Assembly (NCBI GenBank): GCA_002021875.1
Contig: CP018627.1
Coordinates: 10,540,001-10,604,000, forward strand
Length of the DNA: 64,000 bases
Reading direction: 5' to 3'
DNA from: Streptomyces hygroscopicus
Lineage (GTDB): Bacteria > Actinomycetota > Actinomycetes > Streptomycetales > Streptomycetaceae
The notes beneath the pieces were generated by a model, which worked only from the letters and a program-made list of their open reading frames with translations, searched no databases and was not told the origin of the DNA. Shown here piece by piece: positions 9,168-17,480 of this stretch. How positions within the stretch are numbered: position 1 is the first letter of the stretch; every line of letters starts with the position of its first letter. The position numbers and the translations under genes were made by a program.

Positions 9168-9556
9168 CAGCCGGTGTCGCCGGGCGTACCGCGCAGCCGC
9201 TCCATCTCGCGCCGGTCGCGCTTGGTGGGGCGGCCCGTCCCGCGGTCGCGCAGCCCGATCGGCACGGTGTGCTCGCGCGGCGGCGGAGGCGGGCTGTTGT
9301 CGACGAAGCACTCCGCGGCCACCGGCGCGCCGACCCGCTTGCGCACGATGCGCGAGACGACCACGACCCGGTCGCGCCCCGCATGGCGCAGCCGCACCTC
9401 GTCTCCGGGCCGTACCGCGTGCGCGGGCTTGACGCGCTCGCCGTTGACCCGGACGTGCCCCGCGCGGCAGGCCGAGGACGCCATGGAACGCGTCTTGGTC
9501 AGCCGCACGGACCAGATCCAGCTGTCCACCCGTACGGACCCCTCGTCTGAAGCCAT
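9167..9556 (-). CDS. S4-domain RNA-binding protein, Hsp15 family
   Basis: A 129-residue basic protein. The S4 RNA-binding fold covers about residues 8-70 ([18 protein letters not shown], then [20 protein letters not shown]). This is followed by a region typical of Hsp15 (HslR/YrfH): [15 protein letters not shown] and the basic tail [16 protein letters not shown]. In E. coli, Hsp15 binds 50S subunits carrying stalled nascent chains after heat shock and helps recycle them. The gene is divergent from the dihydrolipoyl dehydrogenase gene with only about 30 bp between starts, a common arrangement in Streptomyces. Confidence 0.9.
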   Translation of the reverse strand: MASDEGSVRVDSWIWSVRLTKTRSMASSACRAGHVRVNGERVKPAHAVRPGDEVRLRHAGRDRVVVVSRIVRKRVGAPVAAECFVDNSPPPPPREHTVPIGLRDRGTGRPTKRDRREMERLRGTPGDTG

Positions 9557-9586
9557 ACCCCGACTCTAATGTCTAAGGTGCGACGC

Positions 9587-10987
9587 ATGAGCGCACATTT
9601 CGACGTGGTGGTTCTGGGAGCCGGCCCGGGTGGCTATGTCGCCGCGATCCGCGCCGCCCAGCTGGGCCTGACCACGGCCGTCGTCGAGGAACGCTACTGG
9701 GGCGGCGTCTGCCTGAACGTGGGCTGCATCCCGTCCAAGGCTCTGCTGCGCAACGCCGAGCTGGCCCATCTGTTCATCCATGAGGCCGAGAACTTCGGCA
9801 TCCGGGTGAACGGCGATGTGACCGTGGACTACCGCGACGCGTTCGAGCGCAGCCGCAAGGTGGCCGACGGACGGGTCAAGGGCGTCCACTATCTGATGAA
9901 GAAGAACAAGATCACCAAGTACGAGGGACGGGGCACCTTCACCGGACCCCACGAACTGCGGGTCACCCTCACCGGCGGTGACACGGAGACGGTCACCTTC
10001 GACCACTGCGTCATCGCCACGGGCTCGCTCACCAATCTGCTGCCCGGCACCTCCCTCAGCGAACGGGTGGTGACCTACGAGGAGCAGATCCTCGCCCCCA
10101 CCCTGCCCGGCAGCGTCCTGATCGCGGGCGCGGGCGCCATCGGCGTGGAGTTCGCGTACATCATGCACAGCTACGGGGTGCAGGTGACGCTGGTGGAGTT
10201 CATGGACCGGATCGTGCCCCTGGAGGACGAGGAGGTCTCCGCCGAGCTCACCCGCCGCTTCCGCAGGCTCGGCATGAACATCCTGACCTCCACCCGGGTG
10301 GAGGCGATCAACGACACGGGCCCCGCGGTCAAGGTCATGGTGACCACGGGCGGCCAGCGGCAGACCCTGCAGGCCGCGCGGGTGCTGCAGGCCATCGGAT
10401 TCCGGCCGCGGGTGGACGGATACGGGCTGGAGCACACCGGCGTCCGGCTGACCGAGCGGGGCGCCATCGACGTGGACGGCCTCTGCCGCACCAATGTGCC
10501 GCACATCTTCGCCATCGGCGATGTCACCGCCAAGCTGATGCTGGCGCACGCCGCCGAGGCCATGGGCATCGTCGCGGCGGAGACCATCGCCGGTGCCGAG
10601 ACCATGGAGCTCGATTACGTGATGATCCCGCGCGCCACCTTCTGCCAGCCGCAGATCGCCAGCTTCGGCTGGACCGAGGCCCAGGCGCGGGAGCGCGGCT
10701 TCGACGTCCGGGTGGCGAAGTTCCCGTTCACCGCCAACGGGAAGGCCCATGGCCTCGGCGACCCGGTCGGCTTCGTGAAGCTCATCAGCGACGGCCGCCA
10801 CGGCGAGCTGCTGGGCGGCCATCTCATCGGCCCCGAGGTCACCGAGTTGCTGCCCGAGCTCACCCTCGCCCAGCAGTGGGATCTGACCGTGCACGAGGTG
10901 GCCCGCAACATCCACGCCCATCCGACCCTCAGCGAGGCGGTGAAGGAGGCCGTCCACGGGCTCGCCGGACACATGATCAATCTGTGA
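9587..10987 (+). CDS. lpdA: Dihydrolipoyl dehydrogenase
   Basis: A 466-residue E3 flavoprotein. The FAD loop GAGPGG is at residues 11-16, the redox-active disulfide is C42-x4-C47 (GGVCLNVGC), the NAD loop is [11 protein letters not shown], and the C-terminal catalytic His-Glu pair is H445/E450 (HPTLSE). It re-oxidises dihydrolipoamide of the 2-oxo acid dehydrogenases or the glycine cleavage complex. I chose the ATG at 9587 rather than 9569 because AAGGTG lies 7 bp upstream and the family begins [13 protein letters not shown]. It is not next to E1/E2 genes, consistent with an E3 shared between complexes. Confidence 0.93.
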   Translation: MSAHFDVVVLGAGPGGYVAAIRAAQLGLTTAVVEERYWGGVCLNVGCIPSKALLRNAELAHLFIHEAENFGIRVNGDVTVDYRDAFERSRKVADGRVKGVHYLMKKNKITKYEGRGTFTGPHELRVTLTGGDTETVTFDHCVIATGSLTNLLPGTSLSERVVTYEEQILAPTLPGSVLIAGAGAIGVEFAYIMHSYGVQVTLVEFMDRIVPLEDEEVSAELTRRFRRLGMNILTSTRVEAINDTGPAVKVMVTTGGQRQTLQAARVLQAIGFRPRVDGYGLEHTGVRLTERGAIDVDGLCRTNVPHIFAIGDVTAKLMLAHAAEAMGIVAAETIAGAETMELDYVMIPRATFCQPQIASFGWTEAQARERGFDVRVAKFPFTANGKAHGLGDPVGFVKLISDGRHGELLGGHLIGPEVTELLPELTLAQQWDLTVHEVARNIHAHPTLSEAVKEAVHGLAGHMINL

Positions 10988-11052
10988 CCGCCGATGCCCC
11001 GCCCCGGCCGCCACCGGGTGTGCGACCCGGGGATATGCGCTAGACAGAGCAT

Positions 11053-13710
11053 GTGAAAGTGCGCTCGGCGCTGGGCTCGCGCAGTGTCGGCGGGCAGGTG
11101 TGCGCCCTGATGCTGATCATCGTGACGCTCCTGGTGCTCGCCGCGGGTGCCACGCTGTCCCTCCAGGCCCGCAGCAGCGGGGACAGCCAGGCCCGGGTCA
11201 GTGCCCTGACCGTCGCGCGGACCGTCGCCCTCGCCCCCGGCGTCCAGCGGGCGCTGGAGTCCCGCCACCCTTCCACGACCCTCCAGCCCTTCGTCGAGAA
11301 GGTCCGGCACCGGACCGACGTCGACTACATCGTGGTGACCTCCCCTCGGGGCATCCGCTGGACCCATCCGGATCCGAAGCTGCTCGGCAAGCCCATCGGC
11401 CGCACCCTCTATCCGGCCACGGCGGGCCGGACCTTCACCGACAGGCTCCCGGGCATCACCCGCTCGGCCCCCTCGATCCGTGCCGCCGTGCCGGTCACCG
11501 ACGCCCGGGGCCGGGTGATCGGCATCGTCAACGCCGGGGTCTCCATCCCCTCCGTGGCCCGGACGGTCGGCCGCCAACTGCCGATGATCTACGGCTCCAC
11601 GGCGCTCGCTCTCGTCCTGGGCGGGGGCGGTGCGGCACTCGTGGCCCGGCGGCTGCGGCGTCAGACCCACCGGCTCGACCCCGCCGAGATCACCAGGATG
11701 TACGAACACCACGACGCCGTGCTGCGCAGCGTCAAGGAGGGGGTGCTGATCGTCGACGACGAGGGGCTGCTGCTGCTCGCCAACGACGAGGCGCTGCATC
11801 TGCTGGGCCTCACGCCCGACGCGCACGGACGGCAGATCACCGACGCCGGCCTGCCCTCGGAACTCGCCGGGCTGCTCGCCTCCGGCCGTGCGGCCACCGA
11901 CGCGGTGTATCAGGTCGGGGACCGGCTGCTGGCGGTCAACCAGCGCCCGGCGGAGCGGGACGGAGCGCCCTGGGGCAGCGTCGCCACCCTTCGGGACACC
12001 ACCGAGCTGCGCGCCCTGACGGACAAGGCCGACCGGGCGTACGCACGCCTTCAGTTGCTCTACGAGGCCGGTGTCCGCGTGGGCAGCAGCCTCGACATGG
12101 AAGGGACCGCCCAGGAACTGGCCCGGGTCGCCGTGCCGCGCTTCGCCGACTACGCCACCGTCGATCTGCACGAGGCCGTACTGCGCGGCGAGGAGCCGGG
12201 CGACCAGGACTCGTCGTTGCGCCGGGCCGCCTTCAGCGGCATCCGGCAGGACGCCCCGCTGCGCCGTGTCGGCGAGCACGTCTCCGCCTTCCCCGTCACC
12301 CAGCGGGCCGGCGGCACCGGCCAGGCGCGCGTGTTCGCCGTGGAGCGGCTGCCGTCCGACCCCGACTGGACGCCGCAGGACCCGGAGCAGGTGGGATGGC
12401 TGGTGGCCTACGGCATCCGCTCACTGCTGACCGTGCCGCTCAGCGGGCGCGGCGTCCGGCTGGGCCAGGTGGCGTTCTGGCGCTCGGGGGACGCCCCGCC
12501 GTTCGACGAGGAGGACCGGTCCTTCGCCGAGGAGCTGGCCGGCCAGGCGGCCGTCGCCGTCGACAACGCCCGCCGCTACGCACGCGAGCACGCCACCACC
12601 CTGGCCCTCCAGGAGAGCCTGCTGCCCCGCGGCCGCCCCGAACAGCAGGCCGTCGTCGCCGCCCAGCGCTATCTGCCCGCCCCCGGCGGGGTGCGAGGCG
12701 ACTGGTTCGACGTCATCCCCCTGTCGGGGGCCCGGGTCGCTCTCGTCGTCGGCGATGTCGTCGGCCACGGACTGCACGCCGCCGCGACCATGGGCCGGCT
12801 GCGCACCGCAGTGCTCAACTTCTCCGTCGTGGACCTTCCGCCCGATGAGCTGCTGGCCCGGCTCGACGACGTGGTCGACCTGGTCGACCGGGAGGAGACG
12901 GCCGTTACCGGCGGCGTCGGGGCGGCGGGGGCCACCTGTCTGTACGCGGTCTACGATCCGGTCTCCCGGCACTGCACCCTGGCGCGGGCCGGTCATCCGC
13001 CCCCGGCCCTGGTCCATCCCGACGGTTCCGTGACCTTCCTCGACCTGCCCGCAGGACCGCCGCTGGGACTTGGCGGCCGGCTCTACGAGATGACCGAGAC
13101 CGAGCTGCCCGAGGGCAGCCGCCTCGTCCTCTACACCGACGGACTCGTCCGGGACCGCGAACGGGACCTCGTGACCGGGCTCGACCAGCTGCGTGACGCC
13201 CTCACCGATGCCGACCCCGATCCGGAGCGGGCCTGCGACGCCGTGATGGCCGCCCTGCTGTCGCCGCGCCGCACCGACGACGTCTGCCTGCTCATCGCCC
13301 GTACCACCGCGCTGGACGAGCACCGGGTGGCCTCCTGGGAGCTGCCGCCGGACCCGGAGGTCGTGGCCCGGATGCGGGCGGCCGTCGCCCGCACCCTGGC
13401 CGACTGGAACCTGGAGGAGGCCGCCTTCACCACCGAGCTGGTGGTCAGCGAGCTGCTCGGCAACGCCATCCGGCACGCCGTCGGCCCCGTGCGGCTGCGT
13501 CTGATGCGCAACCGGGCGCTGATCTGCGAGGTCGCCGACGGCAGCACCACCGCACCGCATCTGCGCCGGGCGGCCATCACCGACGAGGGCGGACGCGGGC
13601 TGTTCCTCGTCGCCCAGATGGTCCAGCGCTGGGGCACCCGCTACACCAGGAACGGCAAGATCATCTGGACCGAGCAGGATCTTCCGGCCGCGGAACGCGC
13701 CCCGCGGTGA
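11053..13710 (+). CDS. Membrane sensor PP2C phosphatase (sCache-PAS-GAF-SpoIIE-HATPase)
   Basis: An 885-residue regulator. The order is: TM helix at about 17-38, an extracytoplasmic DcuS/CitA-like sensor domain (about 40-175, YIVVTSPRGIRWTHPDP), TM helix at about 178-200, PAS domain (about 215-320), GAF domain (about 340-515), SpoIIE/PP2C phosphatase (about 545-755, with GDWFDVIPL, GDVVGHG and LYTDG), and a C-terminal anti-sigma-factor-type ATPase (about 775-875, N-box ELVVSELLGNAIRHA). Such proteins relay signals through phosphorylation of anti-anti-sigma factors; carrying both the phosphatase and the kinase-like ATPase suggests two-way control. No sigma or antagonist gene is adjacent. The start is a GTG; an in-frame GTG 6 bp further on is possible. 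The ribosome binding site is weak. Confidence 0.88.
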   Translation: MKVRSALGSRSVGGQVCALMLIIVTLLVLAAGATLSLQARSSGDSQARVSALTVARTVALAPGVQRALESRHPSTTLQPFVEKVRHRTDVDYIVVTSPRGIRWTHPDPKLLGKPIGRTLYPATAGRTFTDRLPGITRSAPSIRAAVPVTDARGRVIGIVNAGVSIPSVARTVGRQLPMIYGSTALALVLGGGGAALVARRLRRQTHRLDPAEITRMYEHHDAVLRSVKEGVLIVDDEGLLLLANDEALHLLGLTPDAHGRQITDAGLPSELAGLLASGRAATDAVYQVGDRLLAVNQRPAERDGAPWGSVATLRDTTELRALTDKADRAYARLQLLYEAGVRVGSSLDMEGTAQELARVAVPRFADYATVDLHEAVLRGEEPGDQDSSLRRAAFSGIRQDAPLRRVGEHVSAFPVTQRAGGTGQARVFAVERLPSDPDWTPQDPEQVGWLVAYGIRSLLTVPLSGRGVRLGQVAFWRSGDAPPFDEEDRSFAEELAGQAAVAVDNARRYAREHATTLALQESLLPRGRPEQQAVVAAQRYLPAPGGVRGDWFDVIPLSGARVALVVGDVVGHGLHAAATMGRLRTAVLNFSVVDLPPDELLARLDDVVDLVDREETAVTGGVGAAGATCLYAVYDPVSRHCTLARAGHPPPALVHPDGSVTFLDLPAGPPLGLGGRLYEMTETELPEGSRLVLYTDGLVRDRERDLVTGLDQLRDALTDADPDPERACDAVMAALLSPRRTDDVCLLIARTTALDEHRVASWELPPDPEVVARMRAAVARTLADWNLEEAAFTTELVVSELLGNAIRHAVGPVRLRLMRNRALICEVADGSTTAPHLRRAAITDEGGRGLFLVAQMVQRWGTRYTRNGKIIWTEQDLPAAERAPR

Positions 13711-13767
13711 CACCGGCGACGTACGGACCGCCGTCGACCGGCCCCGGCCGCCGTCCGCGGCCCCCGT

Positions 13768-13789
13768 CACCCGCGTTCCGCCGCGGGTG
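13768..13789. terminator. Bidirectional hairpin terminator
   Basis: An 8-bp perfect stem CACCCGCG/CGCGGGTG with a 6-nt loop lies between the convergent SpoIIE phosphatase and MBL-fold genes, ending just before the MBL gene stop codon. Confidence 0.6.
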
Positions 13790-13792
13790 CCG

Positions 13793-14791
13793 TCAGGCCG
13801 AGGCCGTCGGCGCGCCCTCGCGCCGCTCCCACGCCACCTGGGCGAGGTCGGCCATGGTGGCCACGAGATCCGCCGCCTCGTCCGTGCCGTTCAGATGCCG
13901 GTACTCCGAGCCCACCGTGATCACCAGCCGCTCGGGCAGGCCCAGCGCCGGATAGGTGTTCTCGGCGATGAGGGTGCGGGCGGCCTCCAGGGCCGGTACG
14001 CCTGCCGTGTGCAGCTGCCGGGTGCGGTCCCGCAGATGCTCCAGATAGCCGATGTGGCCGCGGACCCCCTCCCGGTCGAGGACCGGCCCATGGCCGGGGA
14101 CGATCACCTCGGCCCCGGTCGCGAGCACCCGCTCGCAGGCGGAGAGCACATTGTCCAGGGGGCCCGCCCAGTGCACCGCGTGGTCGCCGGGGTCCTGGGG
14201 ACCGGAGGCGAAGATGACATCGCCGGTGAACGCCACCTTCTGCCGCGGCAGATACGCCACCAGATCGCCCGCGGTGTGCGCGGACGGCAGACTGAACAGC
14301 CGCACCGGCACCTGGCCCACCCGCAGGTCGAGTTCGCCCACGAAGGTGAGCGTCGGCTCGACCACCTCGGTGCCGGACCAGTCGAACCGCCCGAAGTGCC
14401 GCTGGAGATACCAGCCGAGCGGGGTCGCCGGATCGCTGCCGTGCACCAGGGCGTGCAACTGCTGCGGCGAGGGCTCGTACTCGATGTGGCCGAGCGCCTC
14501 GCGGGTGGCGACGATCTCCGCGTCCGGTACGACCTCCGCGCCCCACAGGTGGTCGCCGTTGGCATGGGTGACGATCACCCGCTCGATCCGGGCCCCGCCG
14601 GGCAGCAGGGCCCGGCTGCGTTCCAGGAAGTCACCGGCCATCCGCCGGTCGTAGGGGGTGTCGATCCAGGCGGCGGCGCCGTCGGGCGAGACGACCAGAC
14701 CGCAGTTGGCCAGACCCCATCCGGCGCTCGGGGTGGGGGACCAGATGTGCACACCGTCGGCCACGGTGAGGAGGGGCGATTGCGAGATCAT
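13793..14791 (-). CDS. MBL-fold metallo-hydrolase with HxNxDH variant metal site
   Basis: A 332-residue protein of the metallo-beta-lactamase superfamily. The metal motif is H76-A-N78-G-D80-H81, then H172 (SAHTAGD), D191 (FTGDVIF) and H234 (VPGHGPV). The usual second histidine of HxHxDH is Asn, a variant seen in a branch often written THANGDHCWG. Superfamily members hydrolyse thioesters, lactones, sulfate esters and others; the substrate is unknown. After the fold there is a helical tail of about 80 residues. It lies downstream of gltD on the same strand, but a gap of about 140 bp with tandem repeats argues against tight coupling. Confidence 0.82.
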   Translation of the reverse strand: MISQSPLLTVADGVHIWSPTPSAGWGLANCGLVVSPDGAAAWIDTPYDRRMAGDFLERSRALLPGGARIERVIVTHANGDHLWGAEVVPDAEIVATREALGHIEYEPSPQQLHALVHGSDPATPLGWYLQRHFGRFDWSGTEVVEPTLTFVGELDLRVGQVPVRLFSLPSAHTAGDLVAYLPRQKVAFTGDVIFASGPQDPGDHAVHWAGPLDNVLSACERVLATGAEVIVPGHGPVLDREGVRGHIGYLEHLRDRTRQLHTAGVPALEAARTLIAENTYPALGLPERLVITVGSEYRHLNGTDEAADLVATMADLAQVAWERREGAPTASA

Positions 14792-14883
14792 GGACGCACA
14801 CTATTCCCGCGCCGCGCGCCCGCGGCGGGCGGCCCGCTCTCCGGGCGCCGGTGGCCGGGCGCTGATGTCCGAGCACCGGTGTC

Positions 14884-14914
14884 GGCCACCTGCGCCGGCC
14901 ACCTGCGCCGGCCA
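14884..14914. repeat. 12-bp tandem repeat between gltD and MBL gene
   Basis: Two copies of GGCCACCTGCGC (14884-14895, 14896-14907) are followed by a partial third (GGCCACC). They lie in the 142-bp spacer between the gltD stop and the MBL-fold gene start. No function is evident. Confidence 0.7.
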
Positions 14915-14933
14915 CCGGAGTGCCGCCCCGTTG

Positions 14934-16436
14934 TCAGGCCGTCATCGGGCGGTCGGCCGCCCCGACCGGCGCCGGGAGTGTCGTCGAGCCCGCGAGATAG
15001 CGGTCCACGGCGGCCGCGGCGGAGCGGCCCTCGGCGATCGCCCAGACGATCAGCGACTGGCCACGGCCCGCGTCGCCCGCTACGAACACCCCGTCCGCGC
15101 CGGTGGCGAAGGACGCGTCACGTGCGACGGTGCCGCGCTCGTCGAGCTCCAGCCCGAGCTGGTCGAACAGCCCGCTGTCCGGTTCCGGGCCACGGAAGCC
15201 GAGGGCCAGCAGCACCAGATCCGCCCGGAGCACCCGCTCCGCGTCCGGCCCGGGCTGCCCGTCGGCCCGGGCCCCGATCAGGCGCAGCGCCCGGACGCCG
15301 CCGTGCGGCCGCTCCGCGTCCGGTGCCGTCCCCTCGAAGCGGACGGTGGTCGCGGAGAAGACCCGCGCGTCCACGTCCGCCTCCGGAGAGGCCGCCAGCT
15401 CCCGCGCCTCCTCATGGGCGGCGGACATCCGGTAGATCTTGGGGTAAGTGGGCCAGGGCTCGCCGTCGGCCCGTTCGTCGCCGGGCCGGGGGTGGATGTC
15501 CAGCTGGGTCACGGAGGCGGCGCCCTGCCGCAGCACGGTGCCCAGGCAGTCCGCGCCGGTGTCCCCGCCGCCGACGATGACCACATGCTTGCCCTCGGCG
15601 GTGATCGGCGGCCGGGCGTAGTCGCCCTCGCGCACCCGGTTGGCCATCGGCAGATACTCCATCGCCTGATGGATCCCGGACAACTCCCTTCCGGGGACGG
15701 GGAGTTCGCGACAGGCCCGGGCGCCCACCGCTATCACGAGCGCGTCGTAGCGCGCCCGGAGCTCGGCGGCGTCCAGATCGGTGCCGACGTCCACGCCGGA
15801 ACGGAACTTGGTGCCCTCCGCCCGCATCTGCCCCAGCCGCCGGTCCAGATGGCGCTTCTCCATCTTGAACTCGGGGATGCCGTAGCGGAGCAGCCCGCCC
15901 ATCCGGTCGTCGCGCTCGTACACCGCCACGGTGTGTCCCGCGCGGGTGAGTTGCTGGGCCGCGGCCAGGCCCGCGGGCCCCGAGCCGATGACGGCGACGG
16001 TCCGGCCGGACAGCCGCTCCGGTGGCTTGGGGGTCACATATCCGCTCTCCCAGGCCCGGTCGGCGATGGCCACCTCGACGTTCTTGATGGTGACCGCCGG
16101 CTGGTTGATGGCCAGCACACAGGCGCTCTCACAGGGGGCCGGGCACAGCCGGCCGGTGAACTCGGGAAAGTTGTTGGTCGCGTGCAGCCGCTCGCTCGCG
16201 CGCAGCCAGTCGTCACGGGAGACCAGGTCGTTCCACTCCGGGATGAGGTTCCCCAGCGGGCAGCCCTCGTGGCAGAACGGGATGCCGCAGTCCATGCAGC
16301 GGTCCGCCTGGGCGTTGATGATCGGCAGCAGGGCGCCGGGCGCCTGGACCTCGTTCCAGTCCCGCACCCGCTCGTCCACCGGACGGCGGGGCGGAAGACG
16401 ACGGGGTGTGGTGAGGAAACCCTTGGGATCGGCCAT
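14934..16436 (-). CDS. gltD: Glutamate synthase small-subunit-like (GltD) flavoprotein
   Basis: A 500-residue protein that begins MADPKGFLTT, as actinobacterial GltD does. The N-terminal iron-sulfur cysteines are C47, C50, C55 and C59 (CMDCGIPFCHEGC), with a second group in CPAPCESAC near residue 97. The first dinucleotide loop is GSGPAG near residue 151, and a second is in the VIVGGGDTGADC region. GltD feeds NADPH electrons to the large subunit GltB, which makes glutamate from glutamine and 2-oxoglutarate. GltB is normally adjacent; here the upstream neighbour is a pseudogene and the downstream one an MBL hydrolase. It could be a second, orphan GltD-like oxidoreductase serving another partner. 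Confidence 0.85.
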   Translation of the reverse strand: MADPKGFLTTPRRLPPRRPVDERVRDWNEVQAPGALLPIINAQADRCMDCGIPFCHEGCPLGNLIPEWNDLVSRDDWLRASERLHATNNFPEFTGRLCPAPCESACVLAINQPAVTIKNVEVAIADRAWESGYVTPKPPERLSGRTVAVIGSGPAGLAAAQQLTRAGHTVAVYERDDRMGGLLRYGIPEFKMEKRHLDRRLGQMRAEGTKFRSGVDVGTDLDAAELRARYDALVIAVGARACRELPVPGRELSGIHQAMEYLPMANRVREGDYARPPITAEGKHVVIVGGGDTGADCLGTVLRQGAASVTQLDIHPRPGDERADGEPWPTYPKIYRMSAAHEEARELAASPEADVDARVFSATTVRFEGTAPDAERPHGGVRALRLIGARADGQPGPDAERVLRADLVLLALGFRGPEPDSGLFDQLGLELDERGTVARDASFATGADGVFVAGDAGRGQSLIVWAIAEGRSAAAAVDRYLAGSTTLPAPVGAADRPMTA

Positions 16437-16474
16437 GATGACCTCCCACTACCCGTGTCATGGTCTGGCCGCTT

Positions 16475-17240
16475 TCACCCAACTGTACGACCGCCGGTCA
16501 GCCGGGCCAGGGTCGTGGCGGCCTCGGCCATGATCCGGTCCACCGGATCCGCGGGGCAGGGCAGATCCCCGGTCACCCCGGCCACCTGTCCGGAGGCCAT
16601 CACCCCTCGTGTCGGTGCGGCCGTCGACCATCGACGCCTTGAGCGGCATCGGGGTGGTGGCGGCCAGCAGGACCTGGCTCCAGGTGAGGCCCTTGCCGTG
16701 CCGCATGGCGGGCCCGTCGCGCACCATCCGCGGCCGGCTCAGCCCGGCCGGCCGCCGGAAGGCGGCGGCGTGGCGCACGGCGCGCAGCAGTGCGGCGGTG
16801 CGGCGGTGCGGCGGTGCGGCCGGAGCGCTCCAGGGAGTCGACCAGTTCGCCGCGGAGCATCCGGTGCGGGAGCCCGTCCACCGCCGTGGTGCCGGTGACA
16901 TCGGTGACCGCCGCCGCCAGATGGCGCGCCTTCACGGCGTCCGGGACCGTGCTGTCGGAGGTGAGCGGAAACCGGGTGCCCATCGCGATCCCCGCCGCCC
17001 CGTAGGCGAGCGCGGCCGCCGGCCCCCGTCCGTCATGGGAGCCGCCCGCGGCCACGACGGGGATGTCCACCGCGTCCACGACCTGGGGAGCGGCACGGTG
17101 GTGGCCACCTGCCCGGTGTGGCCGCCGCCCTCGGCGCCCCGCACCGGCACCGCGTCCGCGCCCCAGCCCGCGCCCTTCTCCGCATGGCGCCGGGTATCCA
17201 CGGAGGGGATGACCACCACGCCCGCGTCCTTCAGCCGGTC
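16475..17240 (-). pseudogene. Nitronate monooxygenase pseudogene (N-terminus missing, three frameshifts)
   Basis: Read 3' to 5' on the plus strand, the reading frame can be pieced together as an FMN-dependent nitronate monooxygenase / 2-nitropropane dioxygenase. DAGVVVIPSVDTRRHAEKG and GGGHTGQVATTV lie in one frame. After a likely loss of one C in a C-run near 17085 come VVDAVDIPVVAAGGSHDGRG and GIAMGTRFPLTSDSTVPDA. After an 8-bp repeat expansion at 16791-16814 come ALLRAVRHAAAFRR and RHGKGLTWSQVLLAATTPMP. After a third shift near 16611 come VMASGQVAGVTGDL and VDRIMAEAATTLARL up to a stop at 16475. The flavin-domain start is absent; the 5' end is joined to a truncated patatin gene. Confidence 0.85.
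16791..16814. repeat. Three tandem 8-bp units causing a frameshift in the nitronate monooxygenase pseudogene
   Basis: TGCGGCGG is repeated exactly three times (16791-16798, 16799-16806, 16807-16814) and followed by TGCGGCCGG. Restoring a single unit would join the two reading frames on either side (RTAA to LLRAV on the minus strand). This is the signature of replication slippage. Confidence 0.8.
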
Positions 17241-17464
17241 GCCGCCGAGATGGCCCCCGCCGAGGCCCCGCACACCGCGTCGAACGCGTTCAGCAGCCCC
17301 AGCTCGTGCAGGGCCAGCGCCATACCGGCCGACCCTGTGCCGCGCATCCCGCCGCCCTCGATCGCCGGCACCACCCGGTACCGTTCGTACGTGCCGGGCA
17401 GGCTGCCGGCCTCCGTCCGGTCGGCGAGTACCTTCATCGGCCGGTGGCGGGCGGCGGCTCTCAT
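17231..17464 (-). pseudogene. Patatin-like phospholipase, N-terminal remnant
   Basis: A 78-codon remnant with a start codon 16 bp after the stop of the SGNH hydrolase gene. It carries the patatin oxyanion motif GGGMRG and the nucleophile elbow GASAG (G-x-S-x-G) with the usual spacing, then stops. The catalytic Asp and the rest of the roughly 300-residue domain are gone. Immediately after the elbow the DNA becomes the nitronate monooxygenase remnant, so a deletion probably removed the patatin C-terminus and the monooxygenase N-terminus together. As written, the product cannot be a functional lipase. Confidence 0.75.
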
Positions 17465-17480
17465 ATCGCCGTCGTAGCCG

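Noticed and set aside
11014..11030. Small inverted repeat after lpdA (CCGGGT/ACCCGG)
   Set aside because: Only 6 bp of stem; too weak to call a terminator with confidence.
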